Assembly (NCBI GenBank): GCA_023391415.1
Contig: JAEWAY010000030.1
Location: 1 to 64,000 of the forward strand
Reading direction: 5' to 3'
Source: Bacteroidota bacterium
Lineage (GTDB): Bacteria; Bacteroidota; Bacteroidia; Cytophagales; Cytophagaceae
DNA length: 64,000 nucleotides
This document shows, piece by piece, positions 34,292 through 43,620 of this stretch. Position 1 is the stretch's first letter; each line of letters begins with the position of its first letter. A model generated the notes under the pieces. The model saw only the letters and a program-made list of their open reading frames with translations, did no database searches and was not told the DNA's origin. The translations under genes were made by a program, and so were the position numbers.

Positions 34292-35119
34292 TCATGGAAG
34301 CACCACCAAAGGCGTATCGCCCTCGTACACCAGCTCATTGATCAGAAATTTCCTAAACAACTGGTTACTGTATAACTGAGAGCCTTTCTGTACCACAAGC
34401 AGCTCATTGATCTTGTTGTTGATGATATTTTTCAGGTTGGCATAGACATTTTCTCCCTGGTATACATCGTAACCGACCTCCGCCAGGTCGGAATAGCGAA
34501 CGCTGAGATCCTGCAAATAACTCCTGATTTCTATAATATCGTCATTGGCGCCCGCCAGGGATATGAATACCACCTCCCGTATGGCAGCCTTTGAAAACTC
34601 CAAAAACTGCCGCAACTTGACCTCATTCAACGGATTTTTCTCGCTGATAGCCACATATACTTTCTCCGGCGCGAACTGCTCGATATTTTTGGGAATAGCG
34701 ACAGCCACCTCGTCAATCGACTCGATCACCTTTACGGCGATACTCCCTATAAATAGTTTTTTCAGTATGCCCGTCCCCTTGAGTCCCACCAATACAAGCT
34801 GCGAAAAAGATTCGGCGAGTAGTTCGTCCAGGATCGACTCCATATTCTTTTCCGAAGCGTAATAATCGATTCCTTCTTCGGAACCGAGCGCGTGATCAGC
34901 CAAAAGGCGCATTTTTCTGACGGATTCGTCATTGGCCGCTATCGTTAGTTTCTCCTTATCTTCTTTAGCGAGCATCCCGGGCGCCATCACGGTTGTCTGA
35001 TGCGCCATCAACAACCGGGCTTCTGTCTTTTGACACCATGAACGAGCGTAGCGAAGCAAGGTGGTGGAATACTCCGAAAAATCAATCAGAACAATAAGGC
35101 GTTTATTGGTGCTTTCCAT
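34292..35119 (-). CDS. Universal stress protein, two-domain
   Basis: This 275-residue protein has two UspA domains. The first (1-145) has LIVLIDFSEYSTTLLRYA and the ATP-binding motif GLKGTGILKKLFIGSIAVKV (G2xG9xG(S/T)). The second is more diverged and lacks a clear nucleotide motif. Such proteins help cells survive starvation or oxygen stress, by means that are not well known. It lies 132 bases after queA on the same strand. Confidence 0.87.
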   Translation of the reverse strand: MESTNKRLIVLIDFSEYSTTLLRYARSWCQKTEARLLMAHQTTVMAPGMLAKEDKEKLTIAANDESVRKMRLLADHALGSEEGIDYYASEKNMESILDELLAESFSQLVLVGLKGTGILKKLFIGSIAVKVIESIDEVAVAIPKNIEQFAPEKVYVAISEKNPLNEVKLRQFLEFSKAAIREVVFISLAGANDDIIEIRSYLQDLSVRYSDLAEVGYDVYQGENVYANLKNIINNKINELLVVQKGSQLYSNQLFRKFLINELVYEGDTPLVVLP

Positions 35120-35251
35120 ATATAAAAAACTTTTTGCCTTTGAGCTACAAACATTGTACCGTTATACCCGGGAGAGCGAAAAGGCGTTCGCCTTTCCACC
35201 AAGTTCTTAAACTATCACTTTTCACCAAACCCCGCGAACAAAACACACCTC

Positions 35252-36490
35252 TTACGCGTTTTTTTTCTTCTCCAAAAAACATCCGTCTCCATAACTCAGA
35301 AAGCGGAAATGGTGATTCAGCGCGTATTGGTAAACCTCGCGCCAGTCGTCTCCGATAAACGACGCGACGAGCATCACGAGCGTACTCTTGGGCTGATGAA
35401 AGTTTGTAACCAGCTTATCGACTATCTTCCAGTCATAACCCGGCATAATCATGATGGACGTACGAGCCTGCAAGCGGGAGAGCCCGCCTGCTTCCATATA
35501 ATCCAGCAAGCGCTTAAGCGCGTCCTCCACCGGCCATGGCCTTGCGCGATACGCTTCCCATTGTCCTAGCGAGGGCTCCAATTCCGAAGACGCTATCAGC
35601 TTGCATCCAATCCAATAGACACTCTCGAGAAAACGCGCGCTGGTAGTACCTACCGCCACGATATTTTTGCCTCTCCGCGCCGCCTCCAGCAAGCGGGAGA
35701 GAAAGGCGCGATCCAGCAGAAGCTGCTCGTCGTGCATCACGTGTTCACCGACCTTGTCCGCCTTTACAGGCTTAAAAGTCCCCGCTCCGACATGCAAAGT
35801 CAGATAATCATAAGAAATACCCCGGGCCTTCAACCTGGTAAATATACGTTCCGTAAAGTGCAAGCCGGCGGTAGGCGCCGCGACAGAACCATGATCTCTG
35901 GCGTAAATTGTCTGATAAGTAAGTTTGTCCGACTCTGTCGCCTCCCGTTCTATATAGGGTGGCAAGGGAATCTTGCCCGCCGCTTCCAGCACATCCGCGA
36001 ATACAAGCCGCTCGTCGTCCCAGAAAAGCCGCACAAGGCACACGTCCCCTTCTCTGCCGGTCAACTCGGCCGATAAAGTAAACGTTCTACCCTCCGCGTC
36101 TACTTTTCTTGACAAAGTACTTCCTTTCCATTTCTTCGCGTTGCCGACAAAGCATCTCCATAAAACCTCCCCTTCGCGTTGCAGGGCCAATGTCTGATCC
36201 AGCGTCTTATCGGCCGGCTCCAGGCAAAAAATCTCTATCTTCTTTCCTCCCGCCGGCTCAAACTGCAACCGGGCCTGTACAACCCTGGAATTATTAAATA
36301 CCGCGTAATCCTGATCGTCCAGATAGTCCGCGATATCCGAATAGCGGCTCTCTACCAGAGAGCCCTCGCGATATACGAGCAGCCGGGAGCTTTCGCGGTC
36401 CGGATTGGGTTCAAAGGCGATGGAAGACTCCGGCAACGGATAGTCGAAAGCCTCAATAGACAGCTCTGAAGCAGAAATATCAGAATTCAT
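35252..36490 (-). CDS. queA: S-adenosylmethionine:tRNA ribosyltransferase-isomerase
   Basis: This 412-residue enzyme transfers and rearranges the ribose of SAM onto preQ1-tRNA, giving epoxyqueuosine. Family motifs are clear: FDYPLPESSIAFEPNPDR near the start, YQTIYARDHGSVAAPTAGLHFT near 195-215, and LHVGAGTFKPVKAD near 235. It is longer than the E. coli enzyme (356), as expected in Bacteroidota. No preQ1 riboswitch was recognised. A 12-bp palindrome lies upstream. Confidence 0.95.
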   Translation of the reverse strand: MNSDISASELSIEAFDYPLPESSIAFEPNPDRESSRLLVYREGSLVESRYSDIADYLDDQDYAVFNNSRVVQARLQFEPAGGKKIEIFCLEPADKTLDQTLALQREGEVLWRCFVGNAKKWKGSTLSRKVDAEGRTFTLSAELTGREGDVCLVRLFWDDERLVFADVLEAAGKIPLPPYIEREATESDKLTYQTIYARDHGSVAAPTAGLHFTERIFTRLKARGISYDYLTLHVGAGTFKPVKADKVGEHVMHDEQLLLDRAFLSRLLEAARRGKNIVAVGTTSARFLESVYWIGCKLIASSELEPSLGQWEAYRARPWPVEDALKRLLDYMEAGGLSRLQARTSIMIMPGYDWKIVDKLVTNFHQPKSTLVMLVASFIGDDWREVYQYALNHHFRFLSYGDGCFLEKKKNA

Positions 36491-36521
36491 CGGGCGAAAT
36501 TAATACGGATCGGCGAAATTT

Positions 36522-36533
36522 TCACTATAGTGA
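36522..36533. promoter_or_regulatory. Perfect 12-bp palindrome upstream of queA
   Basis: TCACTATAGTGA is fully self-complementary and begins 32 bases before the queA start, in the gap between csaA and queA. It could be an operator. No known consensus was matched. Confidence 0.35.
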
Positions 36534-36632
36534 TTAAGCAAACTTAAAACTCCGAAGAATGACGTTGTAAGAAAGATCCGGGTATTTTATACCTTGAGCT
36601 TTAAGTTTACGCGCGGATCCGCGTCTCTACTT

Positions 36633-36974
36633 TCAGGCGATCCGCTGTCCGTTGGATACCGGTCGCTCCGTCGTCAGCAATGTTACGACATGATCGTCTC
36701 CCAAAGCTCCCAGCACCAGGCATTCGCTCCGGATATTGGCGATCTGCCTGGGCGGAAAATTAACGACCGCCACTACTTGTCTGCCAATCAATTCCTCCGG
36801 TTTATACAATTGAGTAATCTGAGCGGAAGATTTTCTTTTACCCAATTCTCCAAAATCAATCATCAATTTATAAGCCGGCTTTCTGGCTTCTTCAAAGCGA
36901 CTCGCTTCCACAATCGTACCCACTCGCATTTCTATCCTGGCAAAATCGTTCCAGTCGATCATTTCTTCTTCCAT
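36633..36974 (-). CDS. csaA: CsaA-like tRNA-binding protein
   Basis: This 113-residue protein is a single OB-fold tRNA-binding domain: RIEMRVGTIVEASRFEEARKPAYKL at about 12-36, followed by KRKSSAQITQLYKPEELIGR and VVNFPPRQIANIRSECLVLG. This is CsaA, proposed to act as an export chaperone or tRNA binder. It is upstream of queA on the same strand. The Met at residue 5 is an equal start choice. Confidence 0.9.
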   Translation of the reverse strand: MEEEMIDWNDFARIEMRVGTIVEASRFEEARKPAYKLMIDFGELGKRKSSAQITQLYKPEELIGRQVVAVVNFPPRQIANIRSECLVLGALGDDHVVTLLTTERPVSNGQRIA

Positions 36975-37141
36975 ACCTATAAAGATAATCAGAAGAGCTT
37001 AAAGTTTAAGATTCAGGCTTAAAAAGAAGCGTCGTGTTTGTCTCATTTTCAGCTCCGGCCCATAAGGCTGAATCTAATCCGTCAATTCTTATAACAATCA
37101 TGGAGCAAACCGGGTCTTACGTTTAAAGAGGTTAACATACG

Positions 37142-37924
37142 ATGGGTTTACATTATATCTGGACGTCCATACTCCATTTTTTGGACACGCTGGGAGATCT
37201 GGCCAGATTCTCTTGTCGATTCTTTCCGGCGGTTGTCTCTCCCCCCTATGAATTCGCGGAAGTGATAAGGCAGATCTATATCATAGGATACAAGACATTG
37301 TTTCTGGTTTCCATTACGATCTTTATTATAAGCCTGGTGATCACGATACAGCTTACGCCCCGCATGGAATCGCTGGGGGCGGCCGCCATTGTTCCCAATC
37401 TGTTGGCGGTATCGCTTATCAGAGAAGTTGGTCCGGTGCTGACCGCGCTGGTCTGCACCGGAAAGATTGGCTCGGGAATCGGAGCTGAATTGGGTTCCAT
37501 GAAAGTAACCGAACAAATCGACGCGATGGAGGTAACCCGGGTCAATCCCTACAATTATCTTGTAGTCACCCGAGTGCTGGCCGCGACGATAGCGCTTCCG
37601 GTCCTTGTTTCCTATTCCTTCGCGGTAGGTCTGGCAGGCTCGTTTCTGGCGTACAATATCGAGCGAAGCATGAGTCTGACCCTGTTTTTTCAAACCGCCT
37701 TTACCAATATGGATGTATACGATATCACGCCGTCGGTGGTCAAATCCGTATTATTCGGATTCGCGATCGCCATGATAGCTTCTTATCATGGTTTTAAAAC
37801 AAACCGCGGGGCCAATGGAGTGGGCCAGGCCGCCAACGCGGCTGTGGTAAGCACTTTTTTCGTGATCTTCTTTATCGACCTGATCGCCGCCCAGATCACT
37901 CATATGCTAACCGCCAAAATGTAG
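37142..37924 (+). CDS. mlaE: MlaE-type ABC lipid transporter permease
   Basis: This 260-residue inner-membrane permease moves phospholipid between membranes. Family motifs are LIREVGPVLTALVCTGKIGSGI and ELGSMKVTEQIDAMEV, with five to six helices. It heads an operon mlaE-mlaF-mlaD-OMP with gaps of 1, 9 and 45 bases. MlaB and MlaC are absent, as often outside Proteobacteria. Confidence 0.93.
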   Translation: MGLHYIWTSILHFLDTLGDLARFSCRFFPAVVSPPYEFAEVIRQIYIIGYKTLFLVSITIFIISLVITIQLTPRMESLGAAAIVPNLLAVSLIREVGPVLTALVCTGKIGSGIGAELGSMKVTEQIDAMEVTRVNPYNYLVVTRVLAATIALPVLVSYSFAVGLAGSFLAYNIERSMSLTLFFQTAFTNMDVYDITPSVVKSVLFGFAIAMIASYHGFKTNRGANGVGQAANAAVVSTFFVIFFIDLIAAQITHMLTAKM

Positions 37925-37925
37925 T

Positions 37926-38657
37926 ATGAAAGAGGAAATCGTACTTGTACAAGGATTGAAAAAATCGTTTGGCGACAATGAAGTGCTCAAGGGAATCGAC
38001 ATGGCTCTGCACAAAAAGGAGAATGTCGCCGTAATTGGCAAATCCGGTTCCGGCAAAACCCAGTTGCTGCGATGTATTATCGGTCTGACTGATTTTCAGG
38101 AAGGTGAAATCAAGGTCTTCGGTCTCCCGACGCGAGGCGTATCCCCCCATGATCTTTATAATCTGCGGGGCAAAATCGGCTATCTGTTTCAAAGCGGGGC
38201 GTTGTATGACTTCCTCTCCGTCAGAGACAATCTGCAGTTCGCCCTCAGAAGGCAAAAAAAACGAAAAAGCCAGAAAGAAATCGATGAAATTATCGAGCTG
38301 AATCTGGAACGGGTGGGTCTGGAAAACAGCATGGAGAAAATGCCTTCGGAGCTCTCCGGAGGAATGAAAAAACGGGTAGCGCTGGCGAGGACTTTGGCTC
38401 TGGAGCCGCGAATAATTTTGTATGACGAACCAACGACTGGTCTGGATCCGGTAACAAGTCAGGAGATATACGGGTTAATCAATGAAATGAAAGAGCAACT
38501 GGGAATTTCGGCTGTGATCGTTACTCACGACATGAAATGCGCGGAGGTAACCGCTGACAAAATCTACATGCTCCATAAAGGTTTTTTTGAGTTTAGCGGC
38601 ACGTTTGAGGAGCTGCGACAATCGGACAACGCAATGGCGAAAGCATTTTTAAATTAA
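37926..38657 (+). CDS. mlaF: MlaF-type ABC transporter ATPase
   Basis: This 243-residue ATPase powers the MlaE permease. Walker A is GKSGSGKTQLL (about 38-48), the signature is LSGGMKKRVALARTLA, Walker B is IILYDEPTTGLD, and the switch His lies in VIVTHDMK. The C-terminus (FSGTFEELRQSDNAMAKAFLN) is the usual MlaF tail. Its ATG follows the mlaE stop by one base. Confidence 0.94.
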   Translation: MKEEIVLVQGLKKSFGDNEVLKGIDMALHKKENVAVIGKSGSGKTQLLRCIIGLTDFQEGEIKVFGLPTRGVSPHDLYNLRGKIGYLFQSGALYDFLSVRDNLQFALRRQKKRKSQKEIDEIIELNLERVGLENSMEKMPSELSGGMKKRVALARTLALEPRIILYDEPTTGLDPVTSQEIYGLINEMKEQLGISAVIVTHDMKCAEVTADKIYMLHKGFFEFSGTFEELRQSDNAMAKAFLN

Positions 38658-38666
38658 AATGGGTTT

Positions 38667-39566
38667 ATGAAAAACGCGCGTTTGGGTTTGTTTATCATAG
38701 CGGGGGCCCTGATACTGGTCTTCCTGATCTTCAAAATGGGAAGTAAATCCCGGCTTTTTCAAGGCAGAAAAAAAATATCGGTCATATTCAAGGATTCCAA
38801 AGGATTAAAAAAAGGCAACGACGTCCGTTTTTCAGGTGTCAACATCGGCGCCGTATACGATATTAAGATTGAAAATGACTCTACCGTACGGGTAGTGATG
38901 GCTATTGATGAAAAGTCTTCCGAATTTATAAAAAAAGATTCGAAAGCGACAGTCAGCGCCGAGGGACTGGTGGGCAGCAAGTATGTAGGAATATCTCCCG
39001 GCACACCCACTTCATCTTCCGTACACGAAGGAGACGAAATCGAAGCGGGCGACTCCTTTGAAATTGAAGAAATTCTTAATTCCTTCTCCGAAGTCAGTCA
39101 AAACGCGCGCCAGCTTACCTTCCGCCTTAACAAACTATCTGAAAACATACTTGACGGAAAGGGTCCTGTCGGCGCGCTTCTTTCAGATACCAGCTTGCAG
39201 CATAAGATTGTCAATATCGCCAATTCGCTGGAATCCGCCGGCGTCAAAACCAACCAACTAGCGGGAGATATGCGGGTATTGCCTGATCAGGTCGAAATGG
39301 TAGGCCAAAAAGTGCGGGATATCGCGGATAGTTTTCAAGTAGCTAACTCCAATCTTATACAGGCTTCCGAGAATCTTACTATTTTTTCCAGAAACCTTAA
39401 CAACGATAGTACCACCATCGGCAAGCTGACGGGAGATACCGTCATGGCCCGAAGTATCGATACCACAATCGAGGAGGTCAAAACCACCGCGGAAGACGTA
39501 AAATCGACCAGCGGCAAAGTCCGCGGCAATCTGTTTATACGCCTGTTTGGCACCGGAGGCGGATAA
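38667..39566 (+). CDS. mlaD: MlaD/MCE-domain lipid-binding protein
   Basis: This 299-residue protein has an N-terminal anchor (residues 5-22, LGLFIIAGALILVFLIF), an MCE domain (about 35-120: VIFKDSKGLKKGNDVRFSGV, then VGSKYVGISPG) and a long helical tail (about 135-290). Hexamers of such proteins form a lipid conduit across the periplasm; the long tail may reach the outer membrane. It follows mlaF by 9 bases. Confidence 0.92.
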   Translation: MKNARLGLFIIAGALILVFLIFKMGSKSRLFQGRKKISVIFKDSKGLKKGNDVRFSGVNIGAVYDIKIENDSTVRVVMAIDEKSSEFIKKDSKATVSAEGLVGSKYVGISPGTPTSSSVHEGDEIEAGDSFEIEEILNSFSEVSQNARQLTFRLNKLSENILDGKGPVGALLSDTSLQHKIVNIANSLESAGVKTNQLAGDMRVLPDQVEMVGQKVRDIADSFQVANSNLIQASENLTIFSRNLNNDSTTIGKLTGDTVMARSIDTTIEEVKTTAEDVKSTSGKVRGNLFIRLFGTGGG

Positions 39567-39611
39567 ACGCGCGCGAGGAATATTCTTTATCAAAGACAAG
39601 CAGCGAAGTCT

Positions 39612-40493
39612 ATGAAGTCTCACTTATTTTTGTTGTTTTTTCTGGCGTTGGCTACCGGGGGACTTTCCAATACCGCGGGTGTTTCCTTTCCCATGGCTCC
39701 GTCAGAATACAGGCCCGCCCACCTTCCGGATTCCGGTAAACGATTTCCCGTACCATTTTTAACGTTTTACCTTGGAGGAAGCCTGGTATTCATCAACGGC
39801 AACAATCAGTTGAGCGATTTATCGGAAAATGGCACCCGCTATGACTTTCGGGACGACCTTCATTTTCCGCTTTACAAGCTGGTTCCCCGTATCAATGTTT
39901 ATGTAAAAATCGGAGAGTCGAACCGCCTGATGATTTCTCTGTACAATATCCGGCATTCTGTCAATACGACGATCAACCGCGATCTTCAAGTAGGTGAAAC
40001 ATTGTTTCCGGCCAATATCCCTGTCCGCGCGAAAGTCAGCCTGCGCAGTCTGCTACTGGGCTATAATTATGTGTTTATGAAAAGGGAACGGGGCGATCTT
40101 GGATTTATGATCGGCGTATCGGGTATCTATTTCCAAAATAAAATTGAAACCCGCGACTATCCTGTTACATTCGGAATAGCCGACAACAACTGGCTGGTGA
40201 TCCCTTCGATCGGCTTGGTAAGCGGCATGTATATCAGGCCCGGAATCTATCTGAGAGGTATCGTCGACTATTTTTCCATGGGCATGAAAAAATACGACTT
40301 TACGATTTTCAACATCAAGCCGACACTCGAATTTTACCTGTACAAAAATCTGGGGCTGGCTATACGGTATCATTATTCGTACAACAGGATTTCCAATATA
40401 CCCTGGAATGATTACCATGGTGAAATCAAGTTGCATTCGCACGCCTTTTCACTGGTGGCGTGCTATCGCGTGTTTAATAAAAGGGACCGGTAA
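39612..40493 (+). CDS. Outer-membrane beta-barrel protein linked to Mla operon
   Basis: This 293-residue protein has a signal peptide (1-19) and about ten to twelve amphipathic strands (FLTFYLGGSLVFINGN, LVPRINVYVKIGESN, AIRYHYSYNRIS), ending FSLVACYRVFNKRDR. I do not recognise a named family. Because it is 45 bases after mlaD on the same strand, it may be the outer-membrane end of the lipid transport route, a role taken by MlaA in Proteobacteria. That is inference. Confidence 0.7.
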   Translation: MKSHLFLLFFLALATGGLSNTAGVSFPMAPSEYRPAHLPDSGKRFPVPFLTFYLGGSLVFINGNNQLSDLSENGTRYDFRDDLHFPLYKLVPRINVYVKIGESNRLMISLYNIRHSVNTTINRDLQVGETLFPANIPVRAKVSLRSLLLGYNYVFMKRERGDLGFMIGVSGIYFQNKIETRDYPVTFGIADNNWLVIPSIGLVSGMYIRPGIYLRGIVDYFSMGMKKYDFTIFNIKPTLEFYLYKNLGLAIRYHYSYNRISNIPWNDYHGEIKLHSHAFSLVACYRVFNKRDR

Positions 40494-40536
40494 CGTATAT
40501 TTGAGTCGGAGCCCATACGACACACGGTCGCCAATA

Positions 40537-43500
40537 TCACTCCTGGTGTCCATGCTCTATCACGCTCCCCCGCTCCTCGTCATTCCGTATTTTCAGATAG
40601 ACGCCAACCTCCTGCTGGAGCTCCTCCACATGAGAAATAATGCCGACAATACGATTTTCACGACGCAACGCCTTAAGCGCTTCAAAGACCAGATACAGGG
40701 ATTCCTTATCCTGAGAACCGAAGCCCTCGTCCAGGAAAAAGAAGTTCCGCTTCGATTTGTTCTGCTGCTGTATACTGTCGGCCAACGCGAGCGCCAGACA
40801 AAGAGAAGCCTGAAAAGTCTGTCCTCCACTCAGGGTTTTCACACTGCGCGTACGGCCATTGTTCATAAAGTCCCGAACCATAAATTCGTTATTCTCCGAT
40901 ATTTCAAGGCGCAACCGCTGCCTGGTGAGCTTATAAAACTTCTCGTTGGCAGCGTTGCACAAACTCAACAGGTATTGGGAAGAAATATAATTAACGAAAC
41001 CATTGGCTCGAAAAAGGTTGGACAAAAGCCTGAGATTGTCACCCCGTAGCCGCAGTTTTTCCGCTTCCTGCTCCAACAGCTTTTTTTCTGACAGCCGCCG
41101 CCGCGAATCTTCCAGCGCCTTCTGTAGCTCGATCGTCCTTTTCCGGAAAACATCAAAAGCCTCTTCCGCGTTTCTCAGTTCATCCGTCATCGCCCGATAA
41201 CGGGTTTCATCAAACATCTTCCCTTCCGTCTGAAGCTCCAGCTCCTCTATTACCTTGCTTACACCATTTCGCTCCTGCCTGTAATTATTGATTTCACTGG
41301 CAAGAACGTCGGCGTCCAGCCCAACGCGTAGTACTTCCTCTACTTCCCGAAGCTCCAGGTTGTTTTCGGTGAGGCTGGCGTTGATAGCATTGGCAATCCG
41401 CTTCAATTGCTCCTCAAGCGCGTCGCGCCGCTCCTGTCGCGTCTTTATCTCTCCTTCCCGGCTACTCCGTTGAGATCTTAGCAGAGCAATTACTTGCTCC
41501 TTTTCCCTGTAGTTCTTTTCCGACAACTCATATTTTCGCCGTTGCTCGACGGCAAGACGTTTCAGATCCTCCGGGGTCAGCTTCTCAGCTCTTTCTATTT
41601 TAAACTCCCTGAGTGAGGTTTTCAATGTTTCGGATCTGGCATTCAGTTCCGCCACACGCTTTTCCAAAGCGCCCAAACGCTGACTACACTCTTCCTTTTC
41701 TTTCTGAATCTTTTGCCATTCGTCCCGACGCCGCTCCAGTTCAGCCCGCGAAGCCTGCTCCTTTTTGTCTTGCTCTATCGCTCCGGCGATTACGCTCTGA
41801 ATCCGCTTTTCATCATACGCGCGATATTCTTCCCAGATAAAGGATTCACCATGCTGACTTATAGCGTTCCCCGCTTCCCCGGATCTTAGCCTGGTTTCAT
41901 TAAGCGACTGCTCAATAGAGCGTTTCTTTTGAAAAACAGCGGCTATCTCAATCCGAAGCTTGGTAAGCGTCTCGGCCGCTTTTTCCTGCTCTTCCTGTTT
42001 TTGAAGCAGTTCGTTTAACCTGCTGTGATTATTGCCGATATCCATGATCAGAGGATGTTCCGTCGATCCGCACAAAGGGCAGGGATCCCCTTCATGGAGA
42101 TGTTCCACATACTCTTCCAGTTTTCTATGAAGAGTCAATTCATCAATTTGCTTCCGCGCTTCATCCATTCCGGCTTTATTCGCTTTCACAGCAGCCTCCA
42201 ACTCAAAGGCGAAACGCGTTTCATCGGACAACGCGTCATCCATACCAGGCCAGGTCTCCCGATATTTCGAGGCGATTTCCTTTAAGTCCTCTTCATACTT
42301 CCGGTGTTCTCCGGCATAGCGTATCCGGTCAGCCTCCACACGCTCGAAATGTTGCCGCAGGGAATACAGCTTCTCAAACCAAAGCTTGATCTGATACAGC
42401 GTGTCCATATCGCTTTTTTCCGCTTTTATAAGATCCAGTTCATTTCTAAGCGCCTTACCCTGGCGTTCCGACTCCTTTAGCCGCGTCTCGATCCTGACAT
42501 ATTCTTCCTGTTGTCGACTCAACAGCGTCCTGTTATCGCTTAACTCCTTGCCAATCGACCGGATATCAAGCCAAATCTCCGCCTCTTCCGCCTCCCTTCT
42601 ATAGCGTTCCCGCTGGTTATATTCTTCCGCCAAAGCGGCGAACTCAACCAGTTCGTTTTCCAACTGTACACATACAGCTTCCAATTCCCTGGTGCCGGCT
42701 ACAAGCCTTTCAGTCAGCTCTTCCAACTGATTTTTACAATCATCCCTCTGACTCAGCTCATACCTGAAAAGGCGTGAGAACCGTTCAAAGTTTCTGAGCT
42801 GTATTTCTTTTTGTTCAAATTCAGCCTGCCGGCCATCCAGTTCCTTCAAACGGAGTTTGTGCTTACTGATCTGCTCATACAGGTTCTTTAGTTTATCCAG
42901 CGCCTGCGCCTCCCCGCGGCAACGCTCCAGATAGTCCTTCGAATTCTGTTGCTGGCTGACAAGCTCCCGCAGTTCCAGTTCTTTTTGACTTATCAGTTCA
43001 CCCGAGATTCCTTCGTACGCCGCCATGCGCCCGTTCAGGTTTTCCAGCTTCAGCTTATTGGCCGACGCCAGTGATTGTACACGATCGGACAAATCAAATC
43101 GCTCAAGCTGAAATATTTCCTTCATCATACCAACCCGCTCCGACTCCTTCAGTTGAAGAAAATCCTGAAATTTGCCCTGCGGGATGATGATCGTCCGCTT
43201 AAAGTTATCGTAAGACAAGCCGATAATTTCTTCCATATCCAGGGCCCGCGCCTGCCATTCACCGGCTACCTTTTTGTAGGTCGAGCGCTTAAAGGGATTT
43301 ACCTCCTCCTTATTTTTCTTTCGGGTCGTCTCTACGCGAATCCGATACTCCTGATCATCAGCTCCCGCTTTAAAGATAAAATCAATAAGCAGTTCGTCCG
43401 ACTTCAGGTTCATCATATTATAATTTCGCCTGTCCTTGCTGTTCAATCGTTCCGATTGCTCGTACAACGCGAAGGAAATCGCTTCCAGAATCGTTGATTT

Positions 43501-43620
43501 ACCGCTGCCGACACCTCCAAAAATACCAAAGAGGCGAGCGTCGGTCAGACCGGAAAAATCAATTTTCTGTTCCGACCGATAGGAGTACAAACCTTTTATG
43601 ATCAGTTGGATCGGAATCAT
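40537..43620 (-). CDS. sbcC: SbcC exonuclease ATPase subunit
   Basis: This 1027-residue SMC-like ATPase works with SbcD to cut hairpins and blocked DNA ends. Walker A is GGVGSGKSTILEAIS (about 35-50); long coiled coils (about 180-490 and 520-850) flank the zinc hook DPCPLCGSTEHPL near 500. The signature motif is TLSGGQTFQASL and Walker B is FFFLDEGFGSQD. It overlaps the sbcD stop by 4 bases and converges with the barrel gene at 40493. Confidence 0.95.
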   Translation of the reverse strand: MIPIQLIIKGLYSYRSEQKIDFSGLTDARLFGIFGGVGSGKSTILEAISFALYEQSERLNSKDRRNYNMMNLKSDELLIDFIFKAGADDQEYRIRVETTRKKNKEEVNPFKRSTYKKVAGEWQARALDMEEIIGLSYDNFKRTIIIPQGKFQDFLQLKESERVGMMKEIFQLERFDLSDRVQSLASANKLKLENLNGRMAAYEGISGELISQKELELRELVSQQQNSKDYLERCRGEAQALDKLKNLYEQISKHKLRLKELDGRQAEFEQKEIQLRNFERFSRLFRYELSQRDDCKNQLEELTERLVAGTRELEAVCVQLENELVEFAALAEEYNQRERYRREAEEAEIWLDIRSIGKELSDNRTLLSRQQEEYVRIETRLKESERQGKALRNELDLIKAEKSDMDTLYQIKLWFEKLYSLRQHFERVEADRIRYAGEHRKYEEDLKEIASKYRETWPGMDDALSDETRFAFELEAAVKANKAGMDEARKQIDELTLHRKLEEYVEHLHEGDPCPLCGSTEHPLIMDIGNNHSRLNELLQKQEEQEKAAETLTKLRIEIAAVFQKKRSIEQSLNETRLRSGEAGNAISQHGESFIWEEYRAYDEKRIQSVIAGAIEQDKKEQASRAELERRRDEWQKIQKEKEECSQRLGALEKRVAELNARSETLKTSLREFKIERAEKLTPEDLKRLAVEQRRKYELSEKNYREKEQVIALLRSQRSSREGEIKTRQERRDALEEQLKRIANAINASLTENNLELREVEEVLRVGLDADVLASEINNYRQERNGVSKVIEELELQTEGKMFDETRYRAMTDELRNAEEAFDVFRKRTIELQKALEDSRRRLSEKKLLEQEAEKLRLRGDNLRLLSNLFRANGFVNYISSQYLLSLCNAANEKFYKLTRQRLRLEISENNEFMVRDFMNNGRTRSVKTLSGGQTFQASLCLALALADSIQQQNKSKRNFFFLDEGFGSQDKESLYLVFEALKALRRENRIVGIISHVEELQQEVGVYLKIRNDEERGSVIEHGHQE

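Noticed and set aside
40408..41049. 213-codon plus-strand frame overlapping the sbcC end
   Set aside because: Antisense to the conserved Walker B and signature regions of SbcC.
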